Shown here in pieces: positions 1 to 7,033 of a stretch of 24,644 bases of DNA; within the stretch, counting starts at the first letter, position 1; each line of letters starts with the position of its first letter. The DNA lies in the IMG/VR virus record IMGVR_UViG_3300032215_000672, positions 1-24,644 of that record. One strand, 5' to 3'. This DNA is from a virus. The notes beneath the pieces were generated by a model. It made no database searches. It saw nothing but the letters and a program-made list of their open reading frames with translations, and was not told the origin of the DNA. The translations under genes and the position numbers were made by a program.

Positions 1-1622
1 CCAGATGCATCCATACCAGCATCCATCAACTCATCAATGAATAACAAGTTAATTTGTTGGTAAAGACCTTCCCACACATCTCTGAAAGCCCAACTTAAAC
101 TTAAAATTAATCTATTTCTCTCTCCTCGACTCAAATTATCAAAATCTAATTCTCTGCCCAACTCTTCAATCTGAACATTTAAGTCTGGTAAAAATACCAC
201 AGTGTGAGGCAATTTAACCTGTGATAGATAAAATGCTAATCTTTGATTCAAGAATGTTAAGTTTTGTTCTATAATTCTAGTTCGAATAAAAGAGTCTTTA
301 GCAGTCAACAATTTATATAAGAATTCTTGATGTCTGAATAAATCTTCAATTTCGTTAGCTTTAATATAATCTATCTTTTGTATAGCAGTTTTACCTAATT
401 CTTCTATTTGTTCTTGATATGGGTTTTCTTTGCTCTTATTTTGTTCTAATTGTCTTTTTAAATCTTCTAAAGAGCCCTTGTGATTATATGCTTCATCTAT
501 ATTATCATAATAAGTGTCTGGAACAGAACCAATGTCACCGATATTTTCTATATTGCTCTGTATTTCTTTTAATTTTGCAGTAAGGTTTTGCTCATATTCT
601 TTTTGTTCTGTTAAATTCTTTCTTAGTTTATCATTTAAATGTTCGTGTTTTTCACCGTGTAAATCTTGCTCACAAGTAGGACACTTGGCCTGTGCTGCAT
701 ATTCTATATCTTTAACTGTTTGTTCTTTTTCTCTAGATGCTTTAGTTAAAGAGTCCTCGTGATAGCTCTTTTCTTTTTCAAGATTTTTTAATGTTTTTAA
801 ATCGTCTTTATGTTTGGCTAATCGTTTGTGTGCTTCTAATTCTTTTTGAATATCTACTCGTTCTAATTCTTCTATAGCAGATTGAAACTTTTTAATATCT
901 TCTTCTTTCTGTCTATCCCATGCTGAATTTCTTAATTGTAGTGCTTTAATAGATTCTTCTACTTTCTCATTGCTACTAACTATAGCTTGTAAACGCATTT
1001 TTTCTTCAGCTAACTCTTTTTTTGCCACAGTCATCTGTTCTTTTAACAGTTCTGCTTTCTCGCTCAACAGAGTAATACCTAATAATTGTTCTATAATTTC
1101 TCTCTGTTCTGCTTGTTTAGTAGACAAGAATGGTTGTGTATATGTGTTCAATGCCACTATATTCTTGAACATAGCATGCGTCATACCAATTAATTTATTG
1201 ATCTCTTCTTGAGTTTCTCTGTTCTCTCCTTGTGCTTCGTTGTCTTCTGTGCCGTCATCTCCGGCACTCTGTTCAATGTCATTCTTAAAGAATTTTAATA
1301 CCTGTGGTTTTCTACCACGCTCTATTTTGTAATTAATACCATTTTTTTCGAAATTTACAGTGACCAACATATCTTTGGCGTTGGTTTTATTCACAAGATT
1401 GTCTCTACGAATCTGTGTTAGTGCTTCGCCAAAGAACACATAACTAATGGCATTTATAATAGTGGTCTTACCAGTACCATTTCTTGCACCTGCATCATCG
1501 CCGCCCAAATCCATGTTTTCGCCGATTACTAATACTAGATTTTTACCAGCAAAATTTATAGCCTGCGTGTGATTGCCCACACTCATAAAGTTTTTTACTG
1601 TGAGATCTTTAATGTTGAACAT
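1..1622 (-). CDS. 46: gp46-like recombination endonuclease subunit (SbcC/Rad50-type ATPase), 3' end cut by window edge
   Basis: ATPase subunit of the phage Mre11/Rad50-like complex that resects DNA ends for recombination-dependent replication and host DNA breakdown. My translation from ATG at 1622 is open for 540 codons. The N-terminus reads MFNIKDLTVKNFMSVG, close to the T4 gp46 start. A Walker A (RNGTGKTT, residues 47-54) follows an expanded loop after GEN (34-36). Long charged coiled-coil segments flank a zinc-hook CPTC (Cys314, Cys317; bases 672-683). The signature LSRGER (497-502) and Walker B LLFIDE (526-531) follow. T4 gp46 is 560 residues, so only roughly 20-40 residues should be missing. 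The start overlaps the gp47 stop by 14 bases and no clear ribosome-binding site precedes it, so translation is probably coupled to gp47. Confidence 0.96.
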   Translation of the reverse strand, partial: MFNIKDLTVKNFMSVGNHTQAINFAGKNLVLVIGENMDLGGDDAGARNGTGKTTIINAISYVFFGEALTQIRRDNLVNKTNAKDMLVTVNFEKNGINYKIERGRKPQVLKFFKNDIEQSAGDDGTEDNEAQGENRETQEEINKLIGMTHAMFKNIVALNTYTQPFLSTKQAEQREIIEQLLGITLLSEKAELLKEQMTVAKKELAEEKMRLQAIVSSNEKVEESIKALQLRNSAWDRQKEEDIKKFQSAIEELERVDIQKELEAHKRLAKHKDDLKTLKNLEKEKSYHEDSLTKASREKEQTVKDIEYAAQAKCPTCEQDLHGEKHEHLNDKLRKNLTEQKEYEQNLTAKLKEIQSNIENIGDIGSVPDTYYDNIDEAYNHKGSLEDLKRQLEQNKSKENPYQEQIEELGKTAIQKIDYIKANEIEDLFRHQEFLYKLLTAKDSFIRTRIIEQNLTFLNQRLAFYLSQVKLPHTVVFLPDLNVQIEELGRELDFDNLSRGERNRLILSLSWAFRDVWEGLYQQINLLFIDELMDAGMDAS

Positions 1623-2631
1623 CGAGATTATTGTATATTGCCATTAATACTGTTTTATCATAAGTTTGTGAATCCACTGCTTCCAATTGTTTTATAACAA
1701 TTTGATCCACGCTGTCAAATTTTTCCACTTTGACCATGGGCTGATCTGCCTGATCTAACTGCTCTGGTATCAACTGTAACTCTCGCAATTGATATTTTTC
1801 CATGAATGTTTCTCTAATGAAATTGGCTTCCTCGTAGGAAATCTTAATGTCTAATCCCACTCTTACATACATCTTGTCAGCCAATATGTCGTCAGCCGCA
1901 TTTAATAGTTGTGATATTTTGTAATGTCGATACTTGGGCATGTCGGGCCAGTTAATATACTGTGGTTTACCACCATATTCTAATATCATCATGCCTCGCT
2001 CATCATCGCCTGCATCTGCATAATTGTGAGGAAAAGCATTGCCTATGTAATGTATGTTGCCTCGAATCTGTCTCATGTGGAAATGTCCAGTGAATACATA
2101 TTCTTGATTTACAAAGTGTTCCGATTTGATCGTGCCCACGTCTGGCATGTCTACCATGGCATTCATTTTAAAATATGGCAATTCAAAATGTCCAAAAATA
2201 TATCTCTGTTTTAGATCTTTGACTTTTTTCCATTCGTCGCCCACAATCCATGGAATTATGGCCACGTCATCTTCTACCAGCCAATCGTTCACTATTTTTA
2301 TATTAGGTATGTTACGACAATACTCCATGCTGTTGATTTCTCGTTTCTCTCTGTAGAATAGATCATGGTTGCCCATGATCACATAAACTTTTTCAAAAGC
2401 TCGCCCCAACCTTTCCATGTTACTAACAGTGTAATTCATGGTACTAACATTAGTGGCCGATCTGTGATGATGCCAATCGCCCAAGAATATACAAGTTTCA
2501 CAACCTGCTGCTTTGGCCTGTGCTATGAACCAATGGCAGAATGCTTCTCCATCGTCGTTGTGTACTCGGCTGTTGCCCTTCAATCCAAAATGTATATCAG
2601 TAAAACAAGCCGCTTTCTTAAAAAATGCCAT
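1609..2631 (-). CDS. 47: gp47-like recombination endonuclease subunit (Mre11/SbcD-type nuclease)
   Basis: Nuclease partner of gp46. The 340-residue product has the calcineurin-like metallophosphoesterase motifs in order: TDIHFG (Asp12, His14), GDWHHHR (Asp52), GNHD (Asn88, His89), GHFE (His148) and GHFH (His183, His185). These form the expected two-metal site, and the length is near T4 gp47 (339). The C-terminal third has no motif I recognise and should be the gp46-binding/capping region. It lies 9 bases downstream of gp55 on the same strand and overlaps gp46 by 14 bases, giving a compact 55-47-46 unit. A short inverted repeat (AGATA-T-TATCT, 2636-2646) spans the gp55/gp47 junction; I give it no function. 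Confidence 0.97.
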   Translation of the reverse strand: MAFFKKAACFTDIHFGLKGNSRVHNDDGEAFCHWFIAQAKAAGCETCIFLGDWHHHRSATNVSTMNYTVSNMERLGRAFEKVYVIMGNHDLFYREKREINSMEYCRNIPNIKIVNDWLVEDDVAIIPWIVGDEWKKVKDLKQRYIFGHFELPYFKMNAMVDMPDVGTIKSEHFVNQEYVFTGHFHMRQIRGNIHYIGNAFPHNYADAGDDERGMMILEYGGKPQYINWPDMPKYRHYKISQLLNAADDILADKMYVRVGLDIKISYEEANFIRETFMEKYQLRELQLIPEQLDQADQPMVKVEKFDSVDQIVIKQLEAVDSQTYDKTVLMAIYNNLDVQH

Positions 2632-2640
2632 GGTTAGATA

Positions 2641-3567
2641 TTATCTGTTTTTGTCATCCGATGCAAGTGATAATTTACCGGCCGCCTTCATTTCTTGATT
2701 TAATTTCTTGATCGCGGCCTTGTTGTAAACCTTCACCTCGCTTTTTTCTTGATATTTTTTCTTATTAACACCAGTTTCGCTTTCGTTTTTGGCCTGTCTA
2801 GTGAAACTAGGCATCATCTCATTCATCTCTAATATATCATCTCTGATATTTTGATTCTTTTTTTCTATATTCAATATTCTGGTGAAGCTGTTAGTGATCG
2901 CCGCAGTGTAATAAGCAAATGGATTCTCTGATTTGCTCTCATCAAATTGTAAACCAATTTGACTCAATTGCATCAGTGCTTGCGATCGCATCTCATCCAC
3001 ATAGGTATATCCTCTCCAGTTACTTCTCTGGCTATATCTTTCTGCTAATTTTAAAAACATGTGTGCCAATTTCTCTGTTATCTTGCCATGGTCGTTGCTG
3101 AAATGCCCATTGCCCATACCGCCCACCCAATGACTCTTGCCCACGCATACAGTTTGTCCTTTATCATTGATTCTGTAATGTTGGAATGGGGGAAAATTAA
3201 CTTTCGTGTGATGGTCGGCACGTGTTTTGGGATTTTTCTTTCTGTCGCTGTCCATGGTGATATGATCAAATGACATAACCCTAAACACTAGATCTGTTTT
3301 TTTGACATTCCTAGGAGACACGGTGTAATCACTCATCTTGATTCTCTTGTTGCCCAGTTTCTTTGCTTCTTCCCATGCTTTTGCGGTTAATCTTTTGGCC
3401 TGTATCTTCCTGGCCTTGGCAATGTTGGCAGGATTTATTTTCTTTAGTTCAGTCACAATCATGTCGTATTGATCGTCGTTTGGACCCACGTACGAGCTAT
3501 AACTGTTTTTGCTCTTGTGTATTTCCGCTAATAAATCGCGGTTGTTTAAATAGTTCACTCTTTTCAT
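2641..3567 (-). CDS. 55: gp55-like sigma factor for late transcription, enlarged
   Basis: Phage sigma factor that directs host RNA polymerase to TATAAATA-type late promoters. The 308-residue product begins with a T4-gp55-like NYLNNRDLL and carries the core match near residues 165-250: LAERYSQ, NWRGYTYVDEMR, FDESKSENPFAYYT and EKKNQNIRDDI. These correspond to the SGYTQSW, FDETKYKNPHAYIT and KKERK stretches of T4 gp55. T4 gp55 is 185 residues; here about 120 extra, basic residues lie between the N-terminal motif and the core (roughly 40-160), with clusters such as KARKIQAKR and DRKKNPKTR. The C-terminus ends GKLSLASDDKNR and lacks the SLDFLYE-type clamp-binding tail of T4 gp55. A strong ribosome-binding site supports the start. 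It is the first gene of the minus-strand unit, preceded by a sigma70-like promoter. Confidence 0.93.
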   Translation of the reverse strand: MKRVNYLNNRDLLAEIHKSKNSYSSYVGPNDDQYDMIVTELKKINPANIAKARKIQAKRLTAKAWEEAKKLGNKRIKMSDYTVSPRNVKKTDLVFRVMSFDHITMDSDRKKNPKTRADHHTKVNFPPFQHYRINDKGQTVCVGKSHWVGGMGNGHFSNDHGKITEKLAHMFLKLAERYSQRSNWRGYTYVDEMRSQALMQLSQIGLQFDESKSENPFAYYTAAITNSFTRILNIEKKNQNIRDDILEMNEMMPSFTRQAKNESETGVNKKKYQEKSEVKVYNKAAIKKLNQEMKAAGKLSLASDDKNR

Positions 3568-3572
3568 GCGAA

Positions 3573-3578
3573 TTCCTT
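3573..3578 (-). promoter_or_regulatory. Ribosome-binding site of gp55
   Basis: AAGGAA on the minus strand ends 5 bases before the gp55 ATG (3567). It is one of only two convincing Shine-Dalgarno sequences in the window; both belong to the first gene after a promoter. Confidence 0.8.
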
Positions 3579-3608
3579 GTTTTAGTTTAAAATTTGTACT
3601 GCTTGGAA

Positions 3609-3637
3609 ATTATAAAGTGCGCCTATTATTGTGCCTA
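3609..3637 (-). promoter_or_regulatory. Sigma70-like promoter for the 55-47-46 unit
   Basis: On the minus strand a perfect TATAAT -10 (3614-3609) is preceded by a 17-base spacer and TAGGCA (3637-3632), a 4/6 match to the TTGACA -35. Predicted initiation is near 3602, giving a leader of about 35 bases before gp55. It fits an early or middle gene read by host polymerase. The -35 overlaps the divergent late promoter. Assigned by inspection only. Confidence 0.5.
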
Positions 3638-3643
3638 TAAATA
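3636..3643 (+). promoter_or_regulatory. T4-type late promoter (TATAAATA) for the baseplate operon
   Basis: Exact match to the T4 late consensus TATAAATA recognised by gp55-bound RNA polymerase, 55 bases upstream of the gene 48 start. Initiation expected near 3649, giving a leader of about 50 bases. Positioned to drive the whole plus-strand structural block. Confidence 0.8.
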
Positions 3644-3688
3644 TTGTTACAGTATACGAAATTTAGAAAAGAATTACAACCTATTAAT

Positions 3689-3694
3689 AAGGGA
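3689..3694 (+). promoter_or_regulatory. Ribosome-binding site of gene 48
   Basis: AAGGGA lies 4 bases before the ATG at 3699. It decides the start: the longer reading frame from 3594 would place the late promoter inside the coding sequence. Confidence 0.75.
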
Positions 3695-3698
3695 AAAA

Positions 3699-4517
3699 AT
3701 GGCAGACCTGGGAAGCATAATAAATTCAGTTACCAACGTATCGAAGAGCGTCGGCGGGGTGTTCAGCAATGTTGCAGAACGTTTGAATAGATCTGGACTG
3801 TTCCCAGGCGCCCAGCCATCGCAATCTTTGACCGCCAGAGCGCAGTGGTCGGTTCGAGGCAATGCCACCGATTTTAGAGTCAAAATAACATTACCACCAG
3901 AGGGCACTTTAAAAGCCACCTATTTTGGAGGATCGAGTGAAATACTTGCTCCATTAGAGCCCGAAAAAGGCGTGATATTTCCTTTGACTCCCAGCATAGT
4001 GCTAACACACTCGGCATCTTATCAAGAACTGGCAACCACACACAGCAATTATCCTTTCTATGCTTATTCACACACAGATGTGCCAACCATTAATATCACA
4101 GGAGATTTTCCTGTACAGAATTATCAAGATGCACAGTATTGGGTAGGCATGGTGCATTTTTTTAGATCAGTCACTAAAATGTTCTTTGGAGCAGACAACG
4201 CCAATAGAGGTAACCCCCCACCGATTCTGTGGTTAAAGGGCTACGGAGATTATGTGTTTAATAATGTGCCTGTGGTAGTGAAGAATTTTTCTGTGACCAT
4301 GGGTCAGGATGTGGATTATATTTCAACATCTCAGAATAATTCTGTAAATGCTGTAGTAACTAATAAACAAGAATCGTCCTCGTGGGCTCCAGCAATGAGC
4401 ACGGTTAATTTAATAGTGCAACCAATCTACTCCAGAGAATCGACTAAGAATTTTAGTATGACGAAGTTTATAAATGGAGAAATTAGTGGCAACACCAACA
4501 CAAGAGGATTCATTTAA
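3699..4517 (+). CDS. 48: Baseplate tail-tube cap protein (gp48-like)
   Basis: A 272-residue protein that should cap the baseplate hub and start tail-tube assembly. I use ATG 3699 (MADLGSIINS), which has a ribosome-binding site and lies downstream of the late promoter. An in-frame ATG at 3594 would add 35 Cys/Tyr-rich residues encoded across the promoter. The second half has WVGMVHFFRSVTKMFFG, PPILWLKGYGDYVFNNVPV and the closing VNLIVQPIYSRESTKNFSM. These fit the gp48/gp54 tail-tube-related fold and resemble proteins annotated gp48 in marine T4-like phages. T4 gp48 is 364 residues, so this is a short form. First gene of the operon; its stop overlaps the gene 53 start by one base (TAATG). Alternative: gp54, a related fold. 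Confidence 0.7.
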   Translation: MADLGSIINSVTNVSKSVGGVFSNVAERLNRSGLFPGAQPSQSLTARAQWSVRGNATDFRVKITLPPEGTLKATYFGGSSEILAPLEPEKGVIFPLTPSIVLTHSASYQELATTHSNYPFYAYSHTDVPTINITGDFPVQNYQDAQYWVGMVHFFRSVTKMFFGADNANRGNPPPILWLKGYGDYVFNNVPVVVKNFSVTMGQDVDYISTSQNNSVNAVVTNKQESSSWAPAMSTVNLIVQPIYSRESTKNFSMTKFINGEISGNTNTRGFI

Positions 4518-4816
4518 TGGCAGCATACAGTCAGACATCTCCATATTACAATACTCCGCAAAATAAAATTAGTATGGATATATTTGTCCCGAGAGCCATA
4601 ACTGCGGAATTGGATGATGTTACCTATACCATAGATAGGATATATGCCTACAGACCCGACCTTTTGGCCTATGACTTGTATGGCACGCCCCGATTATGGT
4701 GGGTGTTTGCACAGAGGAATCCAAACAGGATCGAAGATCCTATCTATGACTTTTATCCAGGCAATGTGATACAATTGCCAAAAATGAGTAATCTTAGATC
4801 CGATCTAGGAATCTAA
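4517..4816 (+). CDS. 53: Baseplate wedge protein gp53
   Basis: A 99-residue wedge component that helps join wedges around the hub. It carries the family core YAYRPDLLAYDLYGTPRLWWVF (about 44-64) followed by RNPN (67-70) and DPIYDFYPGNVIQLP (74-88), the last LysM-like. T4 gp53 is 196 residues; the short form is common in marine relatives. The start overlaps the preceding stop by one base, so translation is likely coupled. The next gene begins 2 bases after its stop. Confidence 0.88.
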   Translation: MAAYSQTSPYYNTPQNKISMDIFVPRAITAELDDVTYTIDRIYAYRPDLLAYDLYGTPRLWWVFAQRNPNRIEDPIYDFYPGNVIQLPKMSNLRSDLGI

Positions 4817-4818
4817 AC

Positions 4819-6999
4819 ATGGCAATAAATTTTAAGTCAAACCCGGATAACATATACGAAGGGTGGCCCAACACATTGGATCAGTTTGCCTCTTACACAT
4901 ATATGTTCACTCTGTCTGCGATTAGGAGGAGCGAATTGGCAAGTCCGTCTTTGCTGTGGGACAAACCACCACATGATATAATAGCCAGAAGCGGAGGAAT
5001 TGGACCAGGGAAAAATTCTACTCCATTTGGAACAGAGATAATAGGCACAGGGATAAAAGATTCTCGAGACACAGATTTCTCTCCCACAAACTTGGTCAGT
5101 CCCAACATAGATGTGCTAGATGCCGACACAAACATATTGGAACAAAATCTAGACATCTTTTTTGCCAGAGTCTCCATAGAGACAGTACAGGCAGGCAACG
5201 AACTGAGACGCATGGCAAGGCTTTCTAAAATAAGCATGGAATTGGTTGAGCCATATGGGGTTAGTTTATTGAATAAAGTACGTGCTGCCGCAACCAATTG
5301 CGGTTGGTACAATCATACATCAGCACCGTTCTTATTAACTTTAGAATTTAAAGGATGGGACGAAATGGGCAACCCGATCATTCCCACAAATACAAATGGA
5401 CTGAAAAGATTAATACCTATAAAATTAACCAAATCAGACATACAAATAAACGAGGCAGGTACCAAATATACAATAAGTGCTGCTGCATGGAGTGAACTGG
5501 GGTGGTTAGATCAGTACGATAAGGTCAGAGGCACAGGCAATACATTCAGTAATGCAGTGTTTAATATCAAACAAAGAGTAAGCGGATTCTTCTCCGCACA
5601 CCAAAAGCCATCATTAAAAAATTTTAGAACAACATTTCAAACTGCTCAAGATACGCCAGCTAAGTCTTTGCAAACAGGAGCAGCAAAATTACAAGATGCG
5701 ATGAATAATCTTGCCAGATCACTGAATGACTTGCAAGAAAGAGAAGTGAGGAGAAATTTAAAAGAAAAACCAGACATCTACGAAATTATAGTAGATCCGG
5801 GCATATTTGATGGGGCCAGCCTAAATGCTAACCAAGCGGCATCTGTGGCTGCCGGGGGATATTCGGCTTATTTGAAAGTGGGAGACAGCATAACAGAAGC
5901 CATTGCCAGAACAGTGATGCAAGGAGATTATTATAAAATAATTTATGATAGGGCCAACGAATTATGGAAAGCGGCCGCGGGGGTTAATAATGCTGAAACT
6001 AATACCGAACTTTTTAAAAATGTAAACAACATAGCTTCTAGTCCTCTAAGGCAAGAAGACAACACATACCTATTAGATTGGTTCACAATCACATCAACGG
6101 TTGAAGCAGTAAACGATTTTGATAATAAGATAAAAGATTCCACAAGAAAAATAACATATAGAGTAATGCCTTATAAGATACATCTGCTGAATGCCGTCGG
6201 GCCGGGCATGAGTCTAGACGAATCGATATATAAAAATGTAAAAAAAGTTTACAATTATATCTACACGGGATTGAACAAAGATATATTAAGTTTAGAAATA
6301 AAATACAATGTTGCTTACACCCAACCAAAAGCAATACAAGAACTACAATCATCAGCAGAAAAAAAAGATCCATCTAATGAAAATTTTAGAGCAGCCATGA
6401 AACAGTATTATAACACAGGAAATCGTTTTTCCGACCCAGAGTTTCCATGGGGTTCTTCTGTGACGGTGCAAACAGAATCTAATGCTTCCGTGATCGGGTC
6501 AGAATCTCCAGCGACCGACCAAATATACGAATATCTCACCAATCCCACAGGAGACCTAGCAAAAATTGAAATGACGATATTGGGGGATCCGGCATTTTTG
6601 CCCCAAGACATATACATTCCGATCACAGATGACAAGAGTGTTGGAGCAGGCAATATAATTTTTCAGAACAAATCATGGAACGAACAATTGCAGTGTTTTA
6701 ATGCCAATTGGCAGGAAATAGTTATAAGACTAAACATAAAATATCCACAAGATATCAATGAAAACACAGGATTGATGAAAACAAACAATGTTGCTTTCAA
6801 TGGAATCTATAGAGTATACAACGTGGAGAGTGTTTTTGAAAACGGTAAATTCACACAAAATATACAAGCTGCGAGATACAAAGGACAAGGAAAAAAAGTT
6901 TATTGGGGAACAGCAGTGGATACATCTGGCACAAAAAACAGTACTAACAGTACTAACAGTACTACTAATAGTACAGATGTTAATTATAACTATTTTTAA
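4819..6999 (+). CDS. Virion structural protein, probable baseplate hub (gp27-position)
   Basis: A 726-residue protein between 53 and 5. I do not recognise it by name; the hub assignment is inferred from position and from its C-terminal portion. The N-terminus (INFKSNPDNIYEGWPNTLDQ) and the LTLEFKGWDEMGNPI stretch (about 173-187) look like a beta-rich tail-hub domain. A helical segment (about 290-320) contains LQDAMNNLARSLNDLQERE. Near the C-terminus, ILGDPAFLPQDIYI (around 590) and the IYRVYNVESVFENGKF stretch (around 663-678) resemble the closing strand of tail hub proteins such as gp27. It ends in an Asn-Ser-Thr tail encoded by tandem 9-base repeats. No gp27 homologue is otherwise visible, so it may be the gp27 equivalent with extra domains. 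Start 2 bases after the gene 53 stop. Confidence 0.7.
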   Translation: MAINFKSNPDNIYEGWPNTLDQFASYTYMFTLSAIRRSELASPSLLWDKPPHDIIARSGGIGPGKNSTPFGTEIIGTGIKDSRDTDFSPTNLVSPNIDVLDADTNILEQNLDIFFARVSIETVQAGNELRRMARLSKISMELVEPYGVSLLNKVRAAATNCGWYNHTSAPFLLTLEFKGWDEMGNPIIPTNTNGLKRLIPIKLTKSDIQINEAGTKYTISAAAWSELGWLDQYDKVRGTGNTFSNAVFNIKQRVSGFFSAHQKPSLKNFRTTFQTAQDTPAKSLQTGAAKLQDAMNNLARSLNDLQEREVRRNLKEKPDIYEIIVDPGIFDGASLNANQAASVAAGGYSAYLKVGDSITEAIARTVMQGDYYKIIYDRANELWKAAAGVNNAETNTELFKNVNNIASSPLRQEDNTYLLDWFTITSTVEAVNDFDNKIKDSTRKITYRVMPYKIHLLNAVGPGMSLDESIYKNVKKVYNYIYTGLNKDILSLEIKYNVAYTQPKAIQELQSSAEKKDPSNENFRAAMKQYYNTGNRFSDPEFPWGSSVTVQTESNASVIGSESPATDQIYEYLTNPTGDLAKIEMTILGDPAFLPQDIYIPITDDKSVGAGNIIFQNKSWNEQLQCFNANWQEIVIRLNIKYPQDINENTGLMKTNNVAFNGIYRVYNVESVFENGKFTQNIQAARYKGQGKKVYWGTAVDTSGTKNSTNSTNSTTNSTDVNYNYF
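6937..6975 (+). repeat. Tandem 9-base repeat encoding an Asn-Ser-Thr tail
   Basis: AACAGTACT occurs three times exactly (6937-6963), followed by ACT and a diverged copy AATAGTACA (6967-6975). The period is a multiple of three, so copy number can change without shifting the frame of the hub-candidate protein. Confidence 0.85.
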
Positions 7000-7005
7000 T
7001 AGCGA

Positions 7006-7017
7006 CCTTTTAAAAGG
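7006..7017. repeat. 12-base perfect palindrome before gene 5
   Basis: CCTTTTAAAAGG is a perfect palindrome in the 34-base gap between the hub-candidate gene and gene 5. Its 3' half contains the only Shine-Dalgarno-like AAAAGG of the gap, abutting ATGTAA (7018-7023). The gene 5 ATG lies 16 bases further on. Function unknown. Confidence 0.5.
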
Positions 7018-7033
7018 ATGTAAATAATTTATT

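Noticed and set aside
1-1500. Plus-strand open frames at 514-762 and 970-1212
   Set aside because: They are antisense to gp46, which carries all expected ATPase motifs.
3594-3698. 35-codon N-terminal extension of gene 48 rich in Cys and Tyr
   Set aside because: It spans the TATAAATA late promoter and predicted transcript start, and a good ribosome-binding site precedes ATG 3699.
4469-4476. TATAAATG upstream of gene 53, resembling a late promoter
   Set aside because: The last base departs from the consensus, it lies inside gene 48 coding sequence, and genes 48 and 53 are translationally coupled.
4893-5312. 139-codon minus-strand open frame
   Set aside because: Antisense shadow of the hub-candidate gene with no motif or promoter.
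7018-7023. ATGTAA start-stop as a regulatory mini-gene
   Set aside because: The purine stretch abuts the ATG with no spacing, so initiation there is unlikely; kept only as a low-interest observation.
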